From: Flavobacterium lutivivi
GTDB lineage: Bacteria; Bacteroidota; Bacteroidia; Flavobacteriales; Flavobacteriaceae
DNA: 64,000 nucleotides
Direction of reading: 5' to 3'
Assembly: GCF_014642275.1 (NCBI RefSeq)
Contig: NZ_BMIM01000005.1
Span: 1-64,000 of the forward strand
A program made the position numbers and the translations under genes. Below, one piece after another: positions 44,253 to 53,070 of the stretch. How positions within the stretch are numbered: position 1 is the stretch's first letter; each line of letters opens with the position of its first letter. The notes under the pieces are model-generated. The model was not told where the DNA came from, made no database searches, and saw only the letters and a program-made list of their open reading frames with translations.

Positions 44253-45232
44253 TAGGGTTTAGTATTTTCTAGTTCTACTTCGTCTTTTCTTTTCTTGCCT
44301 TTATTTCTTTTGTCTTTTTTGCCTTTCTTCTCTTTGTCTTTTTTCTCGTCTTTTGGTGATTTTGCTCTCATGTAAACTGTTTCATGATTAGCATCAAATC
44401 GCCATGCAATTCCAAATCCTGCCATCAATATTTCGGGAGTTGTTTTTACATTTTTTGTTATAGATAAATCGAGTTGTATATTTTCTCTAACAAGATAAGC
44501 TGCTCCAAATCTAAAAAGCAAATCTGAATATTCATCTCCTTTGAAAGCTTGTGCTTCGAGAAATCCTGACCAACGCATGTTAAAACCTCTTGTCATTGTT
44601 GAAATCCATCCAATTCCTTGATATTTTGACATGAGCTTGTCTAGAAAAAAATTATTTACCCAAACCCATCTACTTCCAAAATGATTTTGAGTAATCGCCA
44701 TCAACTTAGGGCTAAACTTTTTATCATCTGGATAGAACGGATTATCACCTATCCCTAAATTAAATCCAGCATATAGGCCAACGGCAGGAATAAAATCTTT
44801 CCAGTTGAATTTATGATTAGCTTTCCAACTATATAGATTTGGTTTATCGTTTAGTTTTAAAAATGGATCATAAATTAGATATTTTGCTCCCAAAGTAATT
44901 TGCTTGAAACCACCTCGAGTATCATTGATAAGTGGTGCTTTGTACCAATCATATTGATATTGTGCGTCTAATGAAAATTCTAATTGCTCAAAAAATGCTC
45001 CATATCTTACACTCAAATCTGAACCAAATCCTTGTGCTTCATATGCTAAATCTTCGTGTTTTTCTTTAATTCCATACAATCCCATTTCTGCTTGAATAAC
45101 TGTTTCACCAACAGAAAAGGCTGATATTGATTTTCCTGGACGATTAGAGTTAATAATATCTGTGTATTGAGCTCGAACTGATGTTAGACAGAAAAAAACG
45201 AGACCTAAAAAGTAAAAATTTCTTTTTTGCAT
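44252..45232 (-). CDS. Outer-membrane transporter-like protein (phenol_MetA_deg family)
   Basis: A protein of 326 residues with a signal peptide (1-22, LTSVRAQ). The body is rich in amphipathic beta strands typical of a small outer-membrane barrel, with the family N-terminus YTDIINSNRPGKSISAFSVGETVIQAEMG and a C-terminal strand block FRFGAAYLV, IQLDLSIT, ILMAGFGIAWRF. After the barrel comes a 45-residue Lys/Asp/Glu tail (from about 280), unusual and probably periplasmic. Function unknown. Cotranscribed with the GNAT gene. Confidence 0.78.
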   Translation of the reverse strand: MQKRNFYFLGLVFFCLTSVRAQYTDIINSNRPGKSISAFSVGETVIQAEMGLYGIKEKHEDLAYEAQGFGSDLSVRYGAFFEQLEFSLDAQYQYDWYKAPLINDTRGGFKQITLGAKYLIYDPFLKLNDKPNLYSWKANHKFNWKDFIPAVGLYAGFNLGIGDNPFYPDDKKFSPKLMAITQNHFGSRWVWVNNFFLDKLMSKYQGIGWISTMTRGFNMRWSGFLEAQAFKGDEYSDLLFRFGAAYLVRENIQLDLSITKNVKTTPEILMAGFGIAWRFDANHETVYMRAKSPKDEKKDKEKKGKKDKRNKGKKRKDEVELENTKP

Positions 45233-45254
45233 GACTGATTTGTGTAAATAATTT

Positions 45255-45262
45255 CAAAAGTA
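45255..45262 (-). promoter_or_regulatory. Promoter -7 box of the outer-membrane protein operon
   Basis: Minus-strand TACTTTTG (45262-45255), an exact TAnnTTTG match 22 nt before the ATG at 45232. Confidence 0.6.
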
Positions 45263-45317
45263 CTATTTTTTATCATTTATTTAAGAGGTTGAAAAGAAAT
45301 TGCATTTTGTAATTTAG

Positions 45318-45325
45318 TATTTTTG
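45318..45325 (+). promoter_or_regulatory. Promoter -7 box of the DUF4834 gene
   Basis: TATTTTTG, an exact TAnnTTTG match, ending 16 nt before the ATG at 45342. Confidence 0.55.
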
Positions 45326-45341
45326 ACAAAAATTATTACAC

Positions 45342-45593
45342 ATGGAAACTGCTTCATTCAACGGATTGTTGAGAACAATATTATGGATTTTTGCTATTTA
45401 TTACATAATGAAATTTTTAGCAAGACTTCTCCTTCCTGTTGTTGTGAAAAAAACTTTTGAAAAAGCCGAAGAACATATTAGACAACAACAAGAACAATAT
45501 ACTCAACAAAATTCTACCCAAAAAAATACTACTGAAAAACCTAAAGAAAAAAAAGTAGTTGGCGAATACATCGATTATGAAGAAATTGAGTAG
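45342..45593 (+). CDS. DUF4834 family membrane protein
   Basis: A protein of 83 residues. One N-terminal membrane helix (about 8-33, LRTILWIFAIYYIMKFLARLLLPVVV), then a Gln/Lys-rich polar tail ending in VGEYIDYEEIE, the conserved C-terminus of this Bacteroidetes family. Function unknown. It lies 39 nt upstream of the YfhO gene and is probably in its operon. Confidence 0.8.
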   Translation: METASFNGLLRTILWIFAIYYIMKFLARLLLPVVVKKTFEKAEEHIRQQQEQYTQQNSTQKNTTEKPKEKKVVGEYIDYEEIE

Positions 45594-45632
45594 TAAATCT
45601 ACTATCTTTATCCAAACCAAAAATATCATTTG

Positions 45633-48062
45633 ATGAAATCAATCCAAAAATTTTATCCACATTTCCTTGCAATTATAGGTTTTATAACCATTTCGTTACT
45701 CTATTTTTATCCAGTTATTCAAGGAAAAAAAATATCACAATCCGATATTGTTCAATATACCGGAATGGCAAAAGAGCAAAACGATTTTAGAGCAGAATAC
45801 AACGCTGAACCTTATTGGACCAACTCAGCTTTTGGTGGAATGCCAACTTATCAATTGGGTGCCAATTATCCTAATGATTTTATTGGAAAACTCGATGATA
45901 CACTTCGTTTTTTACCTCGTCCTGCTGATTATCTATTGCTATATTTTCTTGGTTTTTATGCGTTATTACTGGTCTTTAAGGTTAATCCTTTGAAAGCTTT
46001 CTTTGGCGCGCTCGCATTCGGTTTTTCAACCTATTTGATAATTATTCTTGGAGTTGGACACAATGCAAAAGCTCATGCAATTGCCTATATGCCATTGGTT
46101 GTCGCTGGATTTATTTTGATTTTTAGAAAAAGATACATTCATGGAGGAATATTAACCATGCTTGCTGTGGCATTAGAAATAAATGCCAATCACTTTCAAA
46201 TGACCTATTATTTGCTATTGTTTTTAATGGTATTTAGTATTTATTTTCTTTACAGACTTTATGAAGAGAAAGACTTAAAATCATTACCAAAAATCTTTAT
46301 AACATTTGCAGTAGCTGTAGTTCTAGCTGTTGGAGCAAATGCCACAAATCTGCTAGCGACAAAGGAATATGCCGATTTCAGTACGAGAGGAAAAAGCGAA
46401 TTGACCATCAACCCAGATGGAACAAAAAAAACAGAGAATTCTGCTTTAAGCAAATCATATATAACTGAATACAGCTATGGTATTGGAGAAAGTTTTAATC
46501 TAATTGCTCCAAGACTTTTTGGTGGTTCAAATGCAGAAAATGTTGGCAACGATAGTAAACTCTATGAATTTGTTGTCAATCAAGGTGCTTCGCCAAGTGA
46601 GGCAGAAGATTTTGTAAAAAATGTTCCTACTTATTGGGGAGATCAACCTATCGTTGCTGCGCCAGCTTATATCGGTGCAATTGTTTTCTTTTTAGCAGTT
46701 CTTGCGCTTTTTCATGATAAAAGAAAGATTAAATATGCCTTTGCTTTTGGAGCATTGTTCTCATTATTACTTTCTTGGGGGAAAAATTTTCCTGCATTAA
46801 CTGACTTTTTTATAGATTATGTACCAATGTATGATAAGTTCAGAGCTGTATCATCTATTCAGGTAATTCTTGAACTTTGTGTACCTGTTTTGGCTGTAAT
46901 GGGATTGCAATCATTTTTCAAAAAAGAAGAAAACAGAACAAAATCATTACTATATACTGGAGCAACTTCATTGGGAATAATTCTGATTTTATTTTTTGCA
47001 AAAGGATTTTTCAATTATACATCACCAAACGATCAATACTATATTGAAGCCTATGGCAAAGAGATGGGAACATTGTTTGTAGAAGCTTTAAAAGCTGATA
47101 GAGCAAGTCTTTACATGGCAGATTTGTTGCGTTCAGGTTTCTTTATGCTTGTTGGTTTTGGTGTTCTTTGGTTTGCCAATAAAGGAAAATTGTCGGCTAA
47201 AAATGCTGTGCTGATAATAGGCGTTTTCATGATTGGCGATTTGTTTTTTGTGGACAAAAATTATGTCAATGCCAAAGACTTTGTTAGCGCAAGAGAAGTA
47301 AACGAACCTTTTCAAGCTAGCGAAGCCGATATGCAAATCTTGCAAGACACAACTCATTACAGGGTTTTTGAAGTAGCTGGAAACATGAGTAGTGCTCGTG
47401 CTTCTTATTTCCATAAATCTTTGGGTGGATATCATGCAGCAAAACCACGAAGAATTCAAGAGCTTTTTGATTACCAAATTGCTAAAAACAACAAACAAGT
47501 TCTTGATATGTTGAATGTAAAATATATTATCCAGAGTAACGACAAAGGAGAACAATTCCCAACAATAAACCCAGATGCCAACGGAAATGCGTGGTTTGTT
47601 TCTAAAATTCAAACGGTTAATTCAGCTGATGAAGAAATGAAAGCGTTGGATAAATTGGATACAAAAGAAATTGCAATTACTCAAGATTTCAACAACACAA
47701 AACTTGGTGATCCAAAAAGCTTTGTTAAAGACAGTTTAGCAACAATCAAACTTGATTTATATAAACCCAATCATTTAAAATATACTTCGAATAATAGCAA
47801 TGAAGGTTTTGCGGTGTTCTCTGAAATCTATTATCCAAAAGGTTGGAAAGCTACTATTGACGGAAAAGAAGCGTCAATTTACAGAGTAGATTATACACTT
47901 CGTGGTTTAAAAATTCCAAAAGGAAAACACACTATCGAATTCAAATTTGAACCCGAAGTAGTAAAAACAGGAAGTACTATTGCTTTGTTTAGTTCTATTG
48001 GAATGATTTTATTGATAGTTGGTGGAGTTTATTTTGATAATAGAAAAAAGATAAATGAGTAA
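45633..48062 (+). CDS. YfhO-family large membrane protein (glycosyltransferase-like)
   Basis: A protein of 809 residues from ATG 45633 (the TTG three bases earlier is not needed). About 12 to 14 membrane helices span 10-540, followed by a C-terminal extracytoplasmic beta domain (about 560-770) and a last helix. Diagnostic segments: YWTNSAFGGMPTYQL near residue 53, FGFSTYLIIILGVGHNAKAHAIAYMPLV and FSEIYYPKGWKATIDG with the YRVDYTLRGLKIPKGKH ending. YfhO proteins are GT-C-like enzymes associated with glycosylation of surface polymers. Followed by a glycosyltransferase and a flippase, supporting that role. Confidence 0.88.
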   Translation: MKSIQKFYPHFLAIIGFITISLLYFYPVIQGKKISQSDIVQYTGMAKEQNDFRAEYNAEPYWTNSAFGGMPTYQLGANYPNDFIGKLDDTLRFLPRPADYLLLYFLGFYALLLVFKVNPLKAFFGALAFGFSTYLIIILGVGHNAKAHAIAYMPLVVAGFILIFRKRYIHGGILTMLAVALEINANHFQMTYYLLLFLMVFSIYFLYRLYEEKDLKSLPKIFITFAVAVVLAVGANATNLLATKEYADFSTRGKSELTINPDGTKKTENSALSKSYITEYSYGIGESFNLIAPRLFGGSNAENVGNDSKLYEFVVNQGASPSEAEDFVKNVPTYWGDQPIVAAPAYIGAIVFFLAVLALFHDKRKIKYAFAFGALFSLLLSWGKNFPALTDFFIDYVPMYDKFRAVSSIQVILELCVPVLAVMGLQSFFKKEENRTKSLLYTGATSLGIILILFFAKGFFNYTSPNDQYYIEAYGKEMGTLFVEALKADRASLYMADLLRSGFFMLVGFGVLWFANKGKLSAKNAVLIIGVFMIGDLFFVDKNYVNAKDFVSAREVNEPFQASEADMQILQDTTHYRVFEVAGNMSSARASYFHKSLGGYHAAKPRRIQELFDYQIAKNNKQVLDMLNVKYIIQSNDKGEQFPTINPDANGNAWFVSKIQTVNSADEEMKALDKLDTKEIAITQDFNNTKLGDPKSFVKDSLATIKLDLYKPNHLKYTSNNSNEGFAVFSEIYYPKGWKATIDGKEASIYRVDYTLRGLKIPKGKHTIEFKFEPEVVKTGSTIALFSSIGMILLIVGGVYFDNRKKINE

Positions 48063-48076
48063 TTTTAAGTTTTATT

Positions 48077-48150
48077 GTCATTCCGAGGAACGAGGAATCA
48101 CATACCATTTTGGGAATAACTTAATGAGATTCCTCGTTCCTCGGAATGAC
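48077..48150. repeat. Dispersed inverted repeat with perfect 23-bp arms
   Basis: Arms 48077-48099 and 48128-48150 are exact reverse complements (starting GTCATTCCGAGGAACGAGG), separated by 28 nt. It is the perfect version of the family seen at 12404-12474 and lies between the YfhO and GT4 genes. Confidence 0.85.
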
Positions 48151-48172
48151 AACCGACTAAATTTTTAAAACA

Positions 48173-49462
48173 TTGACAACCAAAAAATTATTAATCATCA
48201 CCTATTATTGGCCGCCAGCTGGTGGACCAGGCGTTCAGCGTTGGTTAAAATTTGTCAAATATTTACCCGATTTCAACGTTCAACCGATAGTTTATATTCC
48301 CGAAAACCCAACCTATCCCATTATTGACAATGGGTTGCAAAGCGAAGTTTCGGAAAAAGCTATTATTCTGAAAAACAAAATCAAAGAACCTTATGGATTG
48401 GCGTCGTTTTTTGGAAAAAACAAAACTAAAAAAATCAGTTCAGGTATTATTCCAAACAAAAAAAAGCAGTCGTTTGTAGAGAGAATATTGCTTTGGGTTC
48501 GCGGAAATATATTTATTCCCGATGCGCGATTTCTTTGGGTAAAACCTTCTGTTCACTATTTGAAAAAATATATAGAGGAAAACCAAATCGATACGATTGT
48601 CACTTCTGGTCCGCCGCATAGTTTGCATCTCATTGGTTTGCAACTCAAAAAAGAATTGGGTGTAAAATGGTTTGCTGATTTTCGTGATCCATGGACAACT
48701 ATTGGCTATCACAAAGCGTTGAAATTGTCTTCCTATGCTGAAAAAAAACACAAAGCCTTAGAAAAAGAAGTTTTAAACTCGGCTGATACAATAATTGTTA
48801 CCAGTAAAACCACCAAGGCAGAATTTCAAGTCATTACTTCAAAACCTATTGAAGTAATTACTAATGGTTATGATGTGGAAAAAGTAACAAAACAACCATT
48901 GGACGAAAAATTTACTTTGGCACATATTGGTTCGTTTTTATCCGACAGAAACCCGAAAATACTTTGGCAAGCCATACAAGAATTGACCAAAGAAAACATG
49001 GATTTTAAAAATGATTTTCAACTGAAGTTGCTTGGCGCAACCAGTCAAGAGGTGTTGGATACCATCAATGAATTTCAGCTTGGTGATTTTGTGTTGAATT
49101 TGGGTTATGTTTCGCATCAAGAAGCGGTAGAACATCAACGCAAATCACAGGTTTTGTTGCTGATAGAAATCAATTCTGAAGACACTAAAAGTATCATTCC
49201 AGGTAAAGTTTTTGAGTACATTGTTTCCGAAAGACCTATCGTTGCTATTGGTCCAAAAGATTCCGATTTTGCCGAAATCATTACCTCAACCAATACAGGC
49301 GTTTTCTTTACTTATGACGAAAAAGAAAAACTAAAATCGGTACTTTTGAACTATTATGAATTGTTTAAAAACAATAATTTGAAAGTTCATGCTGTTGGTT
49401 TACAACAATATTCAAGAAAAAGTTTAACTGAAAAGTTGGCTCAATTAGTGAAAAGTGATTAG
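48173..49462 (+). CDS. Glycosyltransferase family 4 protein
   Basis: A protein of 429 residues. The start is TTG; MTTKKLLIITYYWPPAGGPGVQRW is the usual beginning of this group, and no ATG is nearby. GT-B fold: acceptor N-domain with VTSGPPHSLHLIGL and WFADFRDPWTT, then a donor C-domain with LAHIGSFLSDRNP and the ExxxxxPI motif IPGKVFEYIVSERPIVAIG. It probably transfers a nucleotide-activated sugar during exopolysaccharide or lipopolysaccharide synthesis. It follows a long inverted repeat and precedes the flippase gene. Confidence 0.9.
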   Translation: MTTKKLLIITYYWPPAGGPGVQRWLKFVKYLPDFNVQPIVYIPENPTYPIIDNGLQSEVSEKAIILKNKIKEPYGLASFFGKNKTKKISSGIIPNKKKQSFVERILLWVRGNIFIPDARFLWVKPSVHYLKKYIEENQIDTIVTSGPPHSLHLIGLQLKKELGVKWFADFRDPWTTIGYHKALKLSSYAEKKHKALEKEVLNSADTIIVTSKTTKAEFQVITSKPIEVITNGYDVEKVTKQPLDEKFTLAHIGSFLSDRNPKILWQAIQELTKENMDFKNDFQLKLLGATSQEVLDTINEFQLGDFVLNLGYVSHQEAVEHQRKSQVLLLIEINSEDTKSIIPGKVFEYIVSERPIVAIGPKDSDFAEIITSTNTGVFFTYDEKEKLKSVLLNYYELFKNNNLKVHAVGLQQYSRKSLTEKLAQLVKSD

Positions 49463-49485
49463 TGAAGAGTGATTAGTAAATTATA

Positions 49486-49526
49486 TAATTCGTAATTCGT
49501 AATTCGTAATTCGTAATTCGTAATTC
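49486..49526 (+). repeat. Tandem TAATTCG repeat, 7-bp period, about 5.9 units
   Basis: Five complete TAATTCG units and TAATTC, ending 12 nt before the flippase ATG at 49539. The flanking GTGATTAGT (49456-49476) is also repeated. A simple-sequence tract. Confidence 0.9.
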
Positions 49527-49538
49527 AAAATAAAAAAA

Positions 49539-50993
49539 ATGGGCATTGTTCAATCGCAATCAATAAAAAATACCATCATTACCTTTTTGGGTTTTGGGAT
49601 TGGTGCGGTGAATGCGTTGTTTTTTTACACCAACTTTCTAGGAAAACTCCATTATGGTATTGTAGCTACTGTACTTTCGGGAGCCAATATTTTGATGCCG
49701 TTGATGGCTTTTGGCGCACAAAACACCATGATACGTTTTTTTTCTTCCTATAAAACCGAAAAAGAACGCGAAGAGTTTCTCACTTTCATGTTGTATTTGC
49801 CTTTGGTTTTCATTGTACCCATAAGTTTGATTTTCTATTTTTTCTATGACGAAATTGCCCATAGCTGGATAAAAGAAAACCCAACCTTACAACCATTCTT
49901 TTGGCTTATTCCTGTTGTTGGTTTGTTTATGGCGTATTTTGAAGTGTTTTATGCTTGGGCAAAAGTACACATGCAATCAGTAATAGGTAATTTTATTAGC
50001 GAAGTTTTGGTACGTTCTATCGTGATGATTTTGCTTATTGGTGTTCATTTCAATTGGTTGGCCAAAGACACTTTTGTGTATTGTGTTGCACTCGCCTATT
50101 TTGCCCAATTGATTGCCATGAAACTCTATGCCATTTCGATAAAAATGCCTGTATGGCGCATTGCTATTCCTGCCAATTTTAGAGAGATTATTTATTACTC
50201 TTTGTTTATCATTGTTTCTGGTGGAATTGCGGTAATGCTGGTCGATTTTGACAAAGTAATGATACCACAATACCTTAGCGTAGAACAAAATGCGCTCTAT
50301 GCTGTGGCTATTTTTATCTCTACGGTAATTGCTGTGCCAAGTAGAGCGATGACACAAATTGTCGCGCCAATTACAGCTCGATTGATGACCGAAAACAAAC
50401 ACGACGAACTCAATGATTTGTACCAAAAAAGCGCTATAAACCTGCAAGTGATTGGCGGATTTATTATGTTGCTCATTTTTGTAAACATTAAAGAAATGTA
50501 TCAACTCATCCCAAAAGATTACAGCGGCGGAATTTGGGTAGTGTTTATGATTGGGTTATCTAAGTTTTATGATGTGCTGCTGGGCAACAACAACTCTATC
50601 ATTGTAAACACCAAATACTATAGAACCGTATTGCTTTTTGGGATTGCAACCGTAGTATTGATGATTGTATTGAATATGCTTTTGATACCGATATACCAAA
50701 TTGAAGGTTCAGCGTTGGCAACTTTGATTACGGTTGCGGCTTACAACACGGTAAAACTATTTTTTGTGGTAAAAAAAATGGATTTGTTTCCTTTTACTCA
50801 AAAAACCTTGTATTCCTTATTGATTACTGCATTGAGTTTTGGGTTGTTTTACTACTGGGATTTTCCTTTTCATGCGGTAATCAACATTACGCTAAAATCA
50901 TTACTGCTTAGCGTTTTATATCTTTTCCTTAACTACCGTTTTGCCATTTCGCAAGAGATTAATGAGTTTGTAAACAAGTTAATAAAAAAGTAA
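49539..50993 (+). CDS. Polysaccharide flippase (MATE/MOP superfamily, Wzx-like)
   Basis: A protein of 484 residues with about 12 to 14 membrane helices. N-terminus IKNTIITFLGFGIGAVNALFFY and the FDKVMIPQYLS loop are typical for polysaccharide-export MOP proteins; a periplasm-facing PLMAFGAQNTMIRFF segment follows the second helix. It should flip lipid-linked glycan units across the inner membrane. The upstream GT4 and YfhO genes form its context. The tandem repeat just before the start could affect initiation (inference). Confidence 0.88.
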   Translation: MGIVQSQSIKNTIITFLGFGIGAVNALFFYTNFLGKLHYGIVATVLSGANILMPLMAFGAQNTMIRFFSSYKTEKEREEFLTFMLYLPLVFIVPISLIFYFFYDEIAHSWIKENPTLQPFFWLIPVVGLFMAYFEVFYAWAKVHMQSVIGNFISEVLVRSIVMILLIGVHFNWLAKDTFVYCVALAYFAQLIAMKLYAISIKMPVWRIAIPANFREIIYYSLFIIVSGGIAVMLVDFDKVMIPQYLSVEQNALYAVAIFISTVIAVPSRAMTQIVAPITARLMTENKHDELNDLYQKSAINLQVIGGFIMLLIFVNIKEMYQLIPKDYSGGIWVVFMIGLSKFYDVLLGNNNSIIVNTKYYRTVLLFGIATVVLMIVLNMLLIPIYQIEGSALATLITVAAYNTVKLFFVVKKMDLFPFTQKTLYSLLITALSFGLFYYWDFPFHAVINITLKSLLLSVLYLFLNYRFAISQEINEFVNKLIKK

Positions 50994-51156
50994 TTTTTAT
51001 ACTAATCTAAAAGAGTTGCATTTTATAAAGTTTTAATTTAGGTTAATTTCTGCTAACTTAAAATTTAAATTCATGACTAATTATGTTAAAAACTCAATTT
51101 AGATGAATAATATTTTAAAAATTTAATTTGTAAATTGCATTCAAAAGAATAATCTT

Positions 51157-51411
51157 ATGAAAGAAGATATAATTAGCAAGTACTTAGAGCGGCTAAAATC
51201 TGCAAATTCTACAACGGAAATAAATTCTATTCTAGATGAAATTATTCCAATCCTTAAAACAGCCGGAATTTCTGTTGGAGAAATAATGTCTTATTTTAGA
51301 ATGCATCAGCGTGATTACGAAGTAAAATCGCAAGATCATCAAAATTCTATTGCGAATTCCAATAAAGCCCAAGTTGTAATTCAATTATTAATGTCAAAAC
51401 TTAATAAATGA
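51157..51411 (+). CDS. Small helical protein, unknown
   Basis: A protein of 84 residues, predicted mostly alpha-helical: KYLERLKSANSTTEINSILDEIIPILK, then ISVGEIMSYFRMHQRDYEVKSQDHQN. No family recognised. Its stop overlaps the next start by 4 nt (ATGA), so the two are coupled. Upstream, 50994-51156 is A+T-rich and shows no gene or clear signal. Confidence 0.6.
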   Translation: MKEDIISKYLERLKSANSTTEINSILDEIIPILKTAGISVGEIMSYFRMHQRDYEVKSQDHQNSIANSNKAQVVIQLLMSKLNK

Positions 51412-51914
51412 TTTGTCCTTCTATTACAGATTGGATTAGCGCGATAGCTTCAGCATTTTCAGCATTTATATCACTTTGTGTATTGTTTGTTGCTTGGTAT
51501 CAAATAAAGCAAGTAAAAATCCAATTAAAAAGTCTCGCAGAAAGTCAAAAGAATAGCACTCTAATGACTGTTCTAGAGTTAGAAAGCGAGATGAATAAAC
51601 GCAAAGAGTATTTTGACCAATGTAATTTTGAATTACGTCAGTATGGAATTGATGTAAATTTGAAAGAGAAAAAATTAAATTCTGATACAGTTGAGTTACT
51701 AGGAGATAAAATAAAAGTTTCAAGAGAAAACTATCTTAATTCTTTGGACAGATTGTCATATTGTATAATACATAAATATCTTTCAGATAGAGATTGGAAA
51801 ACTGAATACAGAGATATTTTATTTGATGCAGTGGACAACTTTAGTGAATGCTTTGGAATTTCATCGAGATTCTGGAACATAAAAAAGCTTTATGAAAAGT
51901 GGAAAAATGAATAA
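51408..51914 (+). CDS. Membrane-anchored helical protein, unknown (DUF4760-like)
   Basis: A protein of 168 residues. An N-terminal helix (about 8-30, ISAIASAFSAFISLCVLFVAWYQI) is followed by a coiled-coil-like stretch (QVKIQLKSLAESQKNS) and a helical domain with WKTEYRDILFDAVDNFSECFG. This layout resembles DUF4760-type proteins seen among accessory genes. No catalytic motif visible. Translationally coupled to the small upstream gene. It may be an accessory two-gene module; function unknown. Confidence 0.6.
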   Translation: MICPSITDWISAIASAFSAFISLCVLFVAWYQIKQVKIQLKSLAESQKNSTLMTVLELESEMNKRKEYFDQCNFELRQYGIDVNLKEKKLNSDTVELLGDKIKVSRENYLNSLDRLSYCIIHKYLSDRDWKTEYRDILFDAVDNFSECFGISSRFWNIKKLYEKWKNE

Positions 51915-52029
51915 ATAGAAACTACTTAATATTTGTTTTCGTTTAATTATCCTCTGAATTGTTGTAAGTACTCTTTTATAAAAAAACATTTATTTTTAAC
52001 ATAAATCAATCTGCTAGCTTGATTTTATT

Positions 52030-52422
52030 ATGAAAAAAGAAATCATAACCTATAATCAAAACCTAGAAAGTGAAGAGCAAAAAATTTGTGATACGCTTGC
52101 GGCTGTTATAAACGAAACGCTTAGCGAAGCTGAGTATAAAATATGGCATGCACATCCTGTGTGGTTTTTAAACGAAAATCCAATTGTGGGTTATAGCAAG
52201 CAAAAAGCAGGCATTCGGTTGATGTTTTGGAGTGGTAAAGATTTTGAAGAAAAAGATTTGAATGTTCATGGCGCAAAATTCAAAGATGCGTCCATATTTT
52301 TCACTCATGTTGATGAAATAAATAGTACTGATTTAAAACGTTGGCTTCAAAAATCTCGAGAAATACAATGGGATTATAAAAACATCGTGAAACGAAAAGG
52401 TGTTTTGGAACGATTGAAGTAA
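52030..52422 (+). CDS. DUF1801 domain protein
   Basis: A protein of 130 residues: KICDTLAAVINETLSEAEYKIWHAHPVWFLNENPIVGYSKQKAGIRLMFWSG matches the core of DUF1801 domains (beta strands around HPVWFL and GIRLMFW). It is clearly divergent from the 6104 protein. Function not established. A single gene in an accessory stretch; 108 nt upstream and 97 nt downstream are free of genes. Confidence 0.72.
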   Translation: MKKEIITYNQNLESEEQKICDTLAAVINETLSEAEYKIWHAHPVWFLNENPIVGYSKQKAGIRLMFWSGKDFEEKDLNVHGAKFKDASIFFTHVDEINSTDLKRWLQKSREIQWDYKNIVKRKGVLERLK

Positions 52423-52519
52423 CTGGTCTTTTTTCTCCATAAAATTTTATCTTTAGCAGGAAACTATATTGCCGTAGCAATCTAAAGAAATTTATCTAAA
52501 CATCTGAAAGTCCCAAATC

Positions 52520-52981
52520 ATGGGTTTTTTTTCAACATTCATTCTTTTTATTATCATTCCTTTGATTGGACTAGCTCTAATTACATTTGGGATTTTAAAG
52601 ATTAGAAACGGAAAACCAAAAATGACTTTATTTATTGGAATTTTCTTGTTGATATTACCATTACTTTACCTTGCGATAATTTCAATTTTAAATCTAAAAT
52701 TGGAAAATAAATTAGCTGGTAAATATACTATTGGGAACAATTCTGAAACTTTGGTATTGAAAGATGATGGAACATTTGAATTGAAAAGCACTATTAATTT
52801 TCTGAATTCTGGAACTGGAACATGGGAAACTGAGGAAATTGATTTTCCGGTTTTACAACTCCACTTTGAAGGAAATAAAGAAGTTTGGCTAGAAATAAAA
52901 GAAAATAAAAACTCAATTACACTTTCAAATATGTCTGGCAGTACTGATATAACCAGTGATTTGATAAAGCTTAGTGAATAA
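52520..52981 (+). CDS. Membrane protein with lipocalin-like C-terminal domain, unknown
   Basis: A protein of 153 residues. Two N-terminal membrane helices (about 6-26 and 35-58) are followed by a beta-rich domain (about 65-150: GKYTIGNNSETLVLKDDGTFELKS, GTGTWETEEIDFPVLQLHF) that resembles small lipocalin-like domains of Bacteroidetes. No known function. It precedes the frameshifted gene at 53071. Confidence 0.65.
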   Translation: MGFFSTFILFIIIPLIGLALITFGILKIRNGKPKMTLFIGIFLLILPLLYLAIISILNLKLENKLAGKYTIGNNSETLVLKDDGTFELKSTINFLNSGTGTWETEEIDFPVLQLHFEGNKEVWLEIKENKNSITLSNMSGSTDITSDLIKLSE

Positions 52982-53070
52982 TTCATCTATTGCAAACCAT
53001 TAAAAAAATCAAATTTATTTACATATATTGCCTAAAAGTTTACGGGAAGTAAAATAAAAATTATCAAAAA

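Noticed and set aside
49486-49526. Possible CRISPR or other array-like repeat
   Set aside because: Units are 7 bp, contiguous and without spacers; it is a simple-sequence tract.
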